64,000 nucleotides of DNA from Drechmeria coniospora. Lineage: Eukaryota; Ascomycota; Sordariomycetes; Hypocreales; Ophiocordycipitaceae. A program made the position numbers and the translations under genes. The DNA lies in assembly GCF_001625195.1 (NCBI RefSeq), contig NC_054390.1, positions 1,674,001-1,738,000 of the forward strand, in the 5' to 3' direction. Positions 31,194 to 41,850 of the stretch are shown here, in pieces; position 1 is the stretch's first letter; the number at the start of each line of letters is the position of its first letter. A model generated the notes under the pieces. That model worked only from the letters and a program-made list of their open reading frames with translations. It searched no databases and was not told the DNA's origin.

Positions 31194-31756
31194 TACCGTC
31201 TCGCTCTACCCGTTCGAAGTAAAGTCTGGCTGTAGCCGTAGCTAAACCGCCCTTCCCAAGGCTGGTTTTCCCAATCCGTAGCTCCCCTAAATTTTTTTTT
31301 TTTTTTTCGGGTATTCGTTAGGTGCTTAGCGTACGCGGTCTCCTCCCTATATCGTCCCCTATTTGGGGTTTACTAGTTACCTAGGGCAACTAATTCTACC
31401 CCGTTCCGTCCCCTCCTCGGGTATTTACCGGGTGCTCGCCGGGTACCTAAGGCGCCCGGCGTTACCTTGCTTTTCCCCCTTGCTACTCCCTCTATATCGC
31501 CTTCTCCGTTCCCGTTCTATTGTGCTTCTCGTTCCTCTTTCCTTTAACTATCGTGCCTGCCCGTTTTTTAGCTTCTTACCGTACGATTGTTGTTAACTCC
31601 TTTGCTGCCTCCTGTTGCGCCTACTCCCCTATTGCTGTTGTTCCTCCCCCGTAAGGTAGGTTGCTGCTTCCTCGTTGGGGCCGTTCCGTATGTCCTTCGG
31701 GCCGTTGGCTAATAAGCTGGTAACGATAGGAACTATTAATCCTACTCTTACTGCTG

Positions 31757-32917
31757 TTGCTCCTCCCTTGTGGAGGACTTATTTACCTTTTCGTTACCGC
31801 TACTGCCGCTATTATATCTACTGCCGCGGGTGCTCCTCCCCCCCCTCCTGGATACGGTTCGGGCCCTCGTTATAGCCACTATACCGATAAGTCGGGCTAC
31901 CGTTGCGCCCTAGGCGAATACCTAGTAGAGGGTAACTCCTCCGATAAGGAGTTTGCACCTCCGGAGGAGGTACGCGGAATGTACCTCCCCTGCGTTAATC
32001 GCCTCGTTACTAGCGGCCGTAACGACTGCATGCCGGGCCGTAGTGCTGGCTGCCGTACGTACGCGCGCGCGCACGCTAAATGCGTCTAGGTACCGTATTT
32101 GTTCGCCGCGCGCCCTTAACTGCATTGCGCCCTGCGCGACCTTCGTGCTTGCGCCCAGCGCAACGTCTACATCCTGGTCGAGGCCCGCCCTAAGGTCGGG
32201 ACCGTACCGGGCGCTCGCGCCGTCCTCTCGCCCGAATTTCTAGCCCTAGGCCGAGTTTGGGCTTGCACCCTGGCTCTAGCCGAGATAGAGCCCGCCCCCG
32301 TGCGCCCCGCCTACACCCTCGCCCCCGTACCGGGTGTTGTCTCCCCCCCTGCCGCCGCCGACGACGACGACCCGAACCACGCCCTCGTCCTCGCCGCCAA
32401 CGCCTTAACCCCGACTCGGGCTAGTGGCCGTTCCGGCAGCGTACCGAGCCTGCAGCTCGGCGTATTCGCTTAGGGCGTGGCCCGGGCCCTAACGGGCATC
32501 CAAAGTAACGTGTGCGGCCTCGCCTACCGTCAGTAGGCGCAGGAGGGCGTTAGTGCCGAGTTGGTGGCCACCTTGGCCGAGATGCGTCGCAATATCTGCA
32601 AGTTGCGCAAGTCTTGCGCGGACGGTTCCCCCTTGGTGCGCTATCCCGCCCCCTTTACTCCCTGCATTACCCGCAATTACAGTAGGTTGCGCTCGTCCCG
32701 TATAGCCGACGCGACTCCATTGCGCCGCCCTATTGCCTCCGCCCCTTATATCGCCTAAGTCGCCTAGCGCCTCCGTTTTGTACCCCCGCCCCCGCCCCCC
32801 TCGGTTACGTCCCGCCCCCGCCCGAGTACCGCAACGGATAGTTTCGAGACCCTCCCCAAGGAGGATACCGAGGAGGACGAGAGCAAGGAGGATACAAAGA
32901 CCGATAAGTCTAAGTAG
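31757..32917 (+). pseudogene. Antisense Cys-rich reading frame in Gypsy-1 (unknown function)
   Basis: Opposite to gag-pol, a single plus-strand frame runs through about 380 codons, interrupted only by TAG/TAA codons where CAG/CAA fits, as RIP makes from glutamine codons. It opens with a hydrophobic stretch (LIYLFVTATAAIIS), a proline run, then YTDKSGYRCALGEYLVEGNS, a Cys/basic segment with spacing C-x11-C-x7-C-x9-C, followed by an acidic Asp run, a helical basic segment (LVATLAEMRRNICKLRKSC), a proline run and an acidic/lysine tail. The same frame is recognisable at 61,611-62,900 and 49,800-50,386. The real start is not visible. The Cys segment resembles fungal DNA-binding-like clusters, but no family is assigned. 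It may be a captured or element-specific accessory gene. Confidence 0.6.
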
Positions 32918-33069
32918 TGCGGCTAGCGTATATCCGTAGTGGTAGTATCGGGTCGGGCCCTTATCGGGGGCGCTTTGGGGCCGATTTTTTCCTTCGGTAT
33001 AGTCGAAATTTTACGTCTCGTTTTGCGGCTTACCCGCGCTCCGCCGTTTGTATAGGGATCTCCCTATTA

Positions 33070-33225
33070 CTGCGTAAATTCCTCTAAGGCTTCCGTTTGT
33101 ACTAAAGCCTCTATTAGTTCCCAGATTGGTTATTCGTAACCCAGTTATTTTACAAGGGTATTGCGTTATCCCCCTCGGCCTCGGGCCCCCTTTATAGCAA
33201 GGATGCATTCGACTTAGTATTCCTC
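33070..33225 (-). pseudogene. Chromodomain at the end of Gypsy-1 pol
   Basis: The minus strand reads VECILAIKGARGRGG, stop, RNTLVK, stop, LGYE, stop, PIWELIEALVQTEALEEF. This is a chromodomain fold sequence with three stops, the second at the expected tryptophan of the VKW motif (TGG to TAA). Chromodomains at integrase C-termini direct chromoviruses to heterochromatin. It places the family in the chromodomain (Tf1/sushi/MAGGY-like) branch. Confidence 0.82.
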
Positions 33226-36200
33226 TTGCAAGGTACCGTCCTCGTCTTGGACTAGTAGTAGGCCTAGCTCCGAATCCCGTACTACCTAACTGGGTAAGGG
33301 GTTGTTTGCTGCCCTTTCGATAAGGTCTATATAGAAGGTAGGGTATAAGCCCTAAGGAACATTTAGTATTACTGTAAGTAGTATTAGTACTGCTAGTACC
33401 GTAAACTTAGAAGCAACCTAGTCTAGCTTCTTGTATAGCCTGTTGGTTTTAATATATCTAAGGCTAAGCTAAACCTTATCGCCTACCTAGAACTTTTCTG
33501 CTAGGCGCCCTAAAGCTACCGCCGACTTGTATAAACGTTGTTGTATAAAGGCAATAGCCGCTTATGTAATTTCTATTCCTTCCCTTAGGTGTTATAGGAA
33601 AGCAATAGCCCTCCCTTTTGGTGTTATTACGCTTGCTTAGTTGTCCTCTACCCTTGGTATTATGCCGATTTCGTAGCCTAGCAATAGCTTATTTGGGCTA
33701 ACTCCTATAACTAAAGACTCCCTATTGTTTAGGGCTAGCTAGCAGGCGGCTAGGTGGGCCGGCCAGTCGAATTGCTTAAACGAGATTAGGATCCTTAGGG
33801 TAGCTTGAATTTTCTAATTTACCCTCTTAGTGCCCCTATCCGTCTGGGGGTAGTATAAGGTTGATAGGAGTTGCTCCGTACTAACCAGGGAGTATAGGGA
33901 TGTCCAGAACTTACTAAGCTAGTCTAATCCCCGATCCGTTATAATCTAGGCGGGAAAACCCCTAAATCGCTACTAATAGGTCTTAAACCGTTCCGCATAA
34001 GCCTTTGCGCTTATTGTCGTTATTGCCTTAAGTTGGATAAATTTGGAGAGGCAGTCTGTAATAACTATTAAGAATTGGGGGTCCTTGTCGTTCTGTACTG
34101 GTAGGTCGGTTATAAAGTCGATTGATATCTACTTCCAGTAACGGTCTGGCGGGGGGATTAGTTATAGGAGTCCCTGTCTCTATAGACGGCTCTTGTAGCT
34201 CTAGTAGCAGTAGTAATTCCGAACATACCGCGCTACGTCCTATAATATACTATCCTAGTGGAAGTCCCGCTAAAGTACGCGGAATGTTCCGTTACGACTA
34301 GGGTGGCCCGATATAGGTAATTCGTATACCTATTGTATTATTCGCGTTATTAGTAGTTCCTAGGCAGGTACCTATAGGCGTCCCCTATAGTGTGTTGCGC
34401 TATAGGTACTAATAGTATAATCGGCCGTTTGTTCTTTTGTCTTTACTTCTGCCGGGAATTTCTACGCGCCTGTTGCTACTGCTTGTCGTCGAGCTTTGTA
34501 TGTTGTATCGTTTTGTAGCGCTTAGTCCTATAATTCCTGTAGGTAGGGTTCCGGGAAGAGTAGTCGGCCGGCTGGTATATCCTGTGGAAATAGTATCTCC
34601 CTCCCTGTTTATCCTTGTACTGCTGGGAGCAGTTCCTATACTGCTGGGGGTAGTTGGGATGTATCGATAGCTCCCTGTCCCCCTTCCGTCTCTGGACGGG
34701 CCCGGTCCGCCCCTGTATTTGTAGCTATTGTATCTTAGGCACTTGGTACTTTGCAGCCGGCCCGGGCCCGGTCTGTCCCTGTATTCGCCCGATCTATGCC
34801 TGTGTTTGTAATTGCTATATCCTAGGTGTCCTGGGCGTTGGGACCTTCTTGCGCGGGTTGGCCTCTAGGCGCCTCCTGTAGTATAGAGATTAATACCGGC
34901 CGAAGTATTTGTCCTAGGCGTAGCGTGTCCTCCTTGTCCTATTCCCAACGCAAGAGCGTATCTGGCCGTTGTACTTGCAAGCCCGGTCTGTATTATAGTA
35001 AGTAATTGAAGTTTGTAAGGACTTCTGCCTATTGTACCTGTTGTTCCGATATCTCCCGCGGTTTGGTAAAGTATTTAACGTTCTTGTAGTCCGTTAGAAT
35101 AGTAAATAGTTCTGTAACGCCTTGTAGGTCTACCGACTATGCCTTAAGACAGCTAATAACTGCTAGGAGTTCCTTATTGTGGATTGTATAGTTCCTTTCT
35201 GTTAGTATAAGTTTGGTTAAGTAGTAGGCTACTGGTTGTAGGACCCCCTTACTGTCGATTTGTAAGAGGTATCCGCCTAGTGCCTTACCTAAGTAATTGG
35301 TCTTAATAAGAGTCTTCCTGTCTAGGTCCTATTGTGCTAGGATCGGGTATAACGAAAAGGTACGCTTAAGGGATTGGAAGGCTATATCTTCTTTAGGTCC
35401 CTAGCGAAATGGTATACCCTTCCCTGTAAGGGCTGTAAGTAGTTCCGTAAGGCTTGCAAAATTGGGAATAAATTCGCGGTAGAAGTTTGTAAAGCCTAGG
35501 AAGCTCCTAATCCCCCTTACCTTGGTAGGTAGTTGCTATTCTTAAATTGCAGCGATTTTTGCTGGGTCGGGCCTAACCTTAACGCCTGCTTGGATAATGA
35601 ACCTAAGGTATTTAACTTCTGTTGTTGCGAATGTATACTTATCGAGATCTAGGTAAAGACCGGCTGCCCGGAGCTGCTTGAGGATTTCCCTGACCTTAGT
35701 AATATGGTCGGCCTTCGATCCGGAGGTATAGATTAGGATATTGTTTAGATAGGCTGTAACCTACTCCCCTAATTTGTCCTGCAATACCCCGTTGATGTAT
35801 CTCTGGAATAAAGCTAGTGCTCCGGCTAGGCCGAAGGGACAGACTAACTATTCGAATAGACTAAATTGTATATGGAATGCCGTAAGCGGTTTGTCTCCAG
35901 GCGCTATACGTAACTTGTGGAATGCTGCTCGTACGTTTAGTTTAGTAAACTAGCGTACCCCTAAGAGTAAGCGGAGTATTTCCTTAACTAGCGGGAGTAG
36001 GTAACGATCCTGTTATATAATCTTATTTAGGGCCCGGTAGTCTATATATAGCCTCTATCCTCCGTTTTCTTTCTTGGTAAGTAGTATTGGTACTGCTGCT
36101 ACTAACGAACTTACCCGTATCTATCCCTTGTCCAGTAGGTTTGTAATCTGCTTGCGGACTTCGAGTAGTTGGTCTTGTGGTATATTGTACAGTGGGCCCT

Positions 36201-36990
36201 AGGGTAGCTGTAGCGTTTCTCCCTTATCGTTTTATTGTAGTCGGATGTAGTGGTCTTAGGAGCCCCGGTGTAATAGTAGGCCTAAGGCCTATTCCTTATC
36301 GAAAAGATTAGCGTAGTCCTAGAGGGCTACCGGGAGAGTGGGTGGGGCTATTGTTGTTGTATTTGTGCTTTTAGGTGCTTATAGCGCTATTTCTTGTAGT
36401 TTTGTTGCTATTTCTTGCAAGCTTGTTACTACTAGTACTCCCTGTTGTTTCCGTAAAAAGGTTTGTACTAGTATAAGGTGTACCTCCTGGGATCCGTTGG
36501 GAGGGCGGATATCGTTTGCTTATACGATTTGGTTACCTGCCGCCCCGATTGTAAGAGTCCGATCTGTTGCGTTTAGGGTTACCCGTCGGTGTTCTATCTA
36601 TAGTAGGCCTAGTATAGCGTCTCGACTTAGGCCTGGGATAACGTATAGGAGTACTGGGCTCTCCCAGCTATCTATATCGATTGTTATGCGGACTATATTG
36701 GTTATTGTAGGGTAGGCGAGGGTATTGCCTGTATTCCGCCAAGATATTGTAATAGCCGTTTGGAGTAGCCGTTTTGTTAGAAGAGGGATAAGCTTAAGTT
36801 GCAGGCGTTAGGCTATCCTTTTGCTAATAGCCCTATAGCAATTGCAGCCGCTATCGATTTAAATATTAAGGAACCTTATAGAATTTATAAGTATAGTAAT
36901 AAGAAAGGGTAGTCTATCTATCCTTAGTATAATCTTTTTAAACTCGGTCTCCTAATTCCCTTGGTTCCTTATAGTCCGCTTACCTGTAAA
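33226..36990 (-). pseudogene. Gypsy-1 pol remnant (protease, RT, RNase H, integrase)
   Basis: Protease has an intact IDSG (near 36,865). Reverse transcriptase reads YIDYRALNK, then TKLNVRAAFHK (KLN codons at 35,935-35,943) and AYLNNILIYT (YLNN at 35,740-35,751): all three catalytic Asp positions are Asn. Integrase reads VITDCLSKF and IITDRG with both Asp present, but the third acidic residue is Lys in TDRGTKRVNQ (near 33,840). Stops are mostly TAG/TAA for CAG/CAA/TGG. In a live element this frame makes and integrates the cDNA; here several active sites are lost. Confidence 0.9.
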
Positions 36991-38207
36991 CCCTTAGTGC
37001 CTTTGAGTAAGACTTAGCTTAAAGGCGCTTTGTTTCCCTCCTCTTCCTTGGTCTCTAATTCCTTACGAATATATTCTTCCCCCTAAGCGGCCTAAATGCT
37101 TATCCCTAGGGTATGTAGGATTGCGGCTTATTGTAGGTATTATTGGATATAGTAGCCTCCCTCCCTATAGCGGATATATATACCGGCCGCCCTATGCCTG
37201 TCTCTCTCTTCCCGTATGACCTATTTTGCCTGCTGTTGGGGCCCGCCTTGGCCTTGGTTTGTTTTCGTTGTCGGTCTGGTTGTAGCCGCTCTAGGCCCGG
37301 CCGTAGCCCTAGAGCCTGCCGTATTGACCCCTAATATTGGGGTATTGCCGTCCTTATTGGGTTAGGGGGTTACCCTGGCCGTCCCCTAGTTGGGCCCGCC
37401 TTGGTCCTTAATTTTATCCTCTATGCGTTGCGATTCTATTTCGGATACAATTCGTTTGTATATATTGACCGCCTTATTATAGTCGTCTATTGTAGTCCCC
37501 CGCTAAAGGATACAGTCCCTTATTCTCTTAGTTAGCCTAATACGGAGCTTTATAAGTTTTACCTCGCTAGGCCAATGTATCCCTCCTGCTAGTATAAGCT
37601 TCTCTTTAAAGCGTATAAGGAACGCTAGGAACGACTCTAACGTCCCTTGCCTAATGTCCTCTAGTTCGATAACCGCTAGTCGCTAGCGGTAAGGGTCGCT
37701 GTAAGCCGATTCGAGGTACGTTAGGAATTGGAATGGGTTGTAACCGATGCGGGAGCCTTCTTCGAAGTACGTTATAACTCGTTACTGGACTTTAGCCGAG
37801 AGGTTTTGCTAAACGAAGATCTATTGGTCCTAGGCGGACCCGATAAAGTCCTTATCCACTCGGAGCTTGCGGTCTATGCAGAACTTCCAGGCTGCAAAGG
37901 TACCCTTGTTGCTGTTGTACGGGTCCCCGACCGGAATCGGTTTGCGTTTAACACGGGCCCGTAGTATGCCCGACTCGTCCCCGGTCCGCTCCTGCTGGGG
38001 GTCGATTGTTAAGGTATCCATTGGCTAGGCCAATAAGTACCCTGGGTCCTACTGTACTTATTACTGCCTATTCTTCTGTAGAGCTGAGATTTGTATAGAG
38101 TACGTTTCTATTTAGGTGTATATTCGGCCAAACTCCGTATAGACTTTTGCTATAAAGTCCTCTATAACTTACTGGAGGTTAATTTCTTCGGGCTTCCCCT
38201 TATCCAT
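36991..38207 (-). pseudogene. Gypsy-1 gag remnant
   Basis: ATG intact at 38,207 (minus), MDKGKPEEINL. The central retrotransposon-gag fold is recognisable (AAWKFCIDRKLRVDKDF, ESFLAFLIRFKEKLI, IRDCILQRG), with stops at expected Gln/Trp codons. No zinc knuckle was identified with certainty. Confidence 0.85.
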
Positions 38208-38268
38208 TTTGACTTACGATAGTTAGGCTTTTCCTTCCTCCTAACCGGTATAAGTAAAGTCTTTTAAA

Positions 38269-38439
38269 TATTACGGAGTCGCTAGGCGACTGCTCTAGGA
38301 CTCTTAATAATGTTTATTAAAAGACTTAAAGGAGGGAAAACTACCTAATAACTAGGGCTTTTAGTTGTATGCATTCCTCCTAGTAGGTCCCTTGGTTCCC
38401 TTCGTTCTCCTATATCGGGCTAAGCCCGATACTATAACA
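38269..38439 (-). repeat. Gypsy-1 5' LTR
   Basis: 171 bp, TATTACGGAG to ACTATAACA on the plus strand. On the coding strand the LTR is followed at once by TTTAAAAGACTTTAC. TTAAAAGACTT inside the LTR (plus strand 38,317-38,327) pairs with AAGTCTTTTAA at 38,257-38,267. Confidence 0.92.
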
Positions 38440-38444
38440 TCTAC
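38440..38444. repeat. Target-site duplication TCTAC, right of Gypsy-1
   Basis: Matches 31,018-31,022. Sequence of element G continues after it. Confidence 0.9.
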
Positions 38445-41400
38445 TAAAATATTTAGTTTTACTAATTGTACTACTTACTTAGCTATTTCCTAAAACCTTA
38501 ACGAAATGCCCCCCTTAGACTAACCGAGCAGTCCTACCTTAAGCTTTAACCTAGCTTTACTTAATATTATTACCTCCCTTTACTTACTTTAGGTATACTT
38601 TTAATAGCTTAAAGGAATAAGTAAAGAGTCCTTTACCTTTACCCCTAAACTAATACCTCCTACTACTATAGCCCTTACGACCTACCTTATACTTTACCTA
38701 ACCTTATTTAATAGTAATTTAGTTCTTTTCTTATTTTAGGTAAGAGAAATTAAGGCTAAAATTAAACTTAAAGGTATAACTATTAGTAATAATAAAGCTT
38801 AGTTTTACTATATTTTTAGCTAACTTAAACTAAAAACTAAAAAGATACTAACCTTTTAGTTTAAATATAAGTAAAAATTAAGTAAATTTAACTACTAATA
38901 GATTATTTAAAAATTAAATAAGATTTATAGTAACTTAAACTAAGTTAAGAAAGCCTTTAAGAAACTCTTTTAGCTTTACTAAACTATTATATTTATAAAG
39001 TTCCTTTCTATTTTTAAGGGAATAATACTTAAAGCTAGTAGCCCTAACTAGCCTAAAGCTATTAAGATTAATTATCTTAAAACTACTCTTTCTAAAGACC
39101 TTTACTAAGTACTACTTTTTAATTTTAATCTTATATATAATAACTTTCTTACCTTTACTTATTAAGTTAGTATAATTACTAATTATCTTAACTCCCCTAT
39201 ATACTAACTATCCTACTACCCTACTAGCTACTATACTAAAGGGGCTAAGACTATCTTTATTTAGTAAGCTAACCTTACTAAGCCTACTTATATTTAATAG
39301 GCTAACCCTACTAAGGGTAGTAAATACCCCTATAGGTAATAAGCTAACCTTACTATAGGTAATAAACTCCTTTATAGGAAATAAGCCTAGTATATTTTAG
39401 CTATAGAACTTAATTATTAAAGGTAGAAAGGAGTTTACTTTTATTATACTAAAAAGGGCTACTATATATAAATTTACTTACTCTTACTACCTATCTTACT
39501 ATAGAAAAAGAATATAAACCTTAAGATCTAAGTACTATAGGATATACCTATCCCTATAAGTATTATTAAGGAATATAGTAAGGATACTATTTTAAATTAA
39601 GGAAATAAATAGGCTTTAAGGAAAGTTACCCTTTAAGTTTACTAAATAAAATAAGCTTAATCTTCCTTCCTTTTCTAATTCTTATTATAGTTAATTTAAT
39701 TTATTATACTAAAAAGACCCTTATAAATATAGGCTTAACTATTTATATATTTATTAGTAATACTTTTATAGAAAAAGCCTAACTAATATATATTCCTATC
39801 CCCCCTTAAGACCTATAAGGCTTTTAGAATTACCCTATTACTTAAATATTTAAAATAGCTTATACCTAAATCGATATAGAAGGCTACTCCTAAGATATCT
39901 TCCTCTATATTATTCTATATTAATATTATAATCTTATCCTAGGCCTAAAATAAATATAATACTAAAATATTATTATTTTACCCGCTAAATAATAGTTTTA
40001 TATTAAGTCTTTTAATACTTAGGTTTAGAACCTTACCTATTACTACTACTAAAAACCCTTATACCTTATATAATAAATTTAATAAATTTATAGTAACTTC
40101 TTCTTAACTTATACTTAATATTAAAAGAAAGACCTTTTAATTTAAATTTTTACTACCTTCCTTACTAATATTAAAAAGGCCCTTTAGCCTAAAATTATTA
40201 GTAACCCTTATACTACCCTCCCTATATACTACTATAACTTCTTTCCCCTTTTTAGCTACTACTAAGCTAATTAACTCCTACCCCCCTAAGGCTACCTAAA
40301 CTATAGTATTCCCTTAGAGAAAGATAAGAATAACCTTAAAAAGTAACTACTTTAAGGCCCCCTTTATATTATATTATAAGAAAAACTACTTATCCTTCGA
40401 AAAATACTATATAAATTACTAAATAAAGGATTTATTTATATTAGTAATTCCCTAGCTATTACCTTAGTTCTCTTTACTAAGAAACCTAAAGGTAGCCTTT
40501 ATTTTTATATTAATTATAGAGGACTTAATACTATTATAATTAAGGACTACTTTCCTTTCTTTTTTATTTAAGAGACCCTTTACTAAATCTCTTAAGCTTA
40601 ATGGCTTACTAAACTTAATATTATTTTAGTATTTTACTACCTATAAGTTAAAGAAGGTAATAAGTAAAAGACTACTTTCTATATTTAATTTAGCCTCTTT
40701 AAGTAGCTTATTACCCTATTTAGCCTTACCTTTACCCCTACTACCTTTTAGTAGTATATTAATTATATACTCTATAAATATCTTAATATCTTTTACTCTA
40801 TATATATAGATACTATATTTATTTACTCCTTAGGGTCTTTTTAGGACTACTATTATAAGGTTTAATAGATCCTTAGTAAACTTTAAAATATTAGTCTTTA
40901 AGTTAATATTAATAAATATATATTTAAAGCTATAGAAGTTAAATACCTTAGTATAATCCTTACAGCTAGCTAAGGTATTAAGATAAATCTTAATAAGGTT
41001 AAGGTAATTTGTAACTAAGTACTACTTACTATAGTTAAAGGGGTTTATAGCTTCTTAGGCTTTACTAACTTTTACTAGCAATTTATTAATAGCTATAACT
41101 GCTTAGTAAAACCCCTTATTACTCTTATTAAAAAAATAGTACTTATTTCTTTTTCCTTTTCCCCTTTAGCTAAAGAAGTATTTAATATACTTAAGAACCT
41201 TTTTACCTCTTACCTTATTCTTACTGTATTTAATTATACTTATAAAATAATACTTAAAGTTAATACCTTAGAATATTATATTAATAGGATACTCTTATAA
41301 TATAAAATAATTAAGTACTATAACTAATAATATACTTTTCTACCTATATATCCCTAGCTAAAGCTAACTATACTATTTATAATAAGGAGCTTCTTACTAT

Positions 41401-41850
41401 TATTAAATACCTCCCCTAATAGAGTACTAAGCTCTATAGCCTAACTAGCTAATTTAAGATTCTTACTAACTACTTAAGCCTTAAGGCCTTCCGCTAGACC
41501 TACTGCCTTAATAAATACTAGTTCTATTAGGCTAACGAACTTTTTTAGTATTACTTTACTATTTACTTCCGCCCTAAGAGGTTAAATAGTAAATTTAATA
41601 TACTCTCTTAATATAAATAGAATATACCTTACTCCCTTAAGGACCTATAGTACTAAGGCCGTAATACTATACTTTTTTTAGATTATCTCTTTACTATAAC
41701 CTATACCCTTAAACTTACTCCTATCCCCTTACCGTTTACTAATACTATACTAACTAATTTCTAGAACCTAGCCCTTACTACTAATACTAATTACTAAGAG
41801 GCCTAAAAAGCTATAGCCTAAGGTTAATTAAAATAGCCCCTAACCCTATA
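38445..41850 (+). mobile_element. Gypsy element G, main part (second gypsy family, 3' truncated)
   Basis: Very AT-rich plus-strand remnant. Gag-like sequence lies at about 38,500-39,600. Reverse transcriptase is recognisable at about 40,380-40,900 (FIFILIIEDLI for the usual FCVDYRGLN, and YIDT at 40,803-40,814 where YxDD is expected), followed by RNase H (about 41,220-41,700). No integrase or 3' LTR is found before Gypsy-X2 gag begins; the junction is between about 41,850 and 41,950. It is clearly a different family from Gypsy-1/X2. Inactive. Confidence 0.7.

Larger units (their letters stand above)
31023..38439 (-). mobile_element. Gypsy-1: complete chromodomain Ty3/gypsy element, minus strand
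   Basis: 7,417 bp with two 171-bp LTRs and a TCTAC duplication. On the minus strand the order is 5' LTR, leader, gag, protease, reverse transcriptase, RNase H, integrase, chromodomain, then about 1.8 kb of extra sequence before the 3' LTR that carries an antisense (plus-strand) reading frame. It is the least mutated gypsy copy in the window; CpG-rich patches survive while CpA is depleted. Numerous stops make it inactive. Confidence 0.93.

Noticed and set aside
33011..33208. 65-codon minus frame over the Gypsy-1 chromodomain
   Set aside because: Wrong frame; the chromodomain is read in another minus frame that contains stops.
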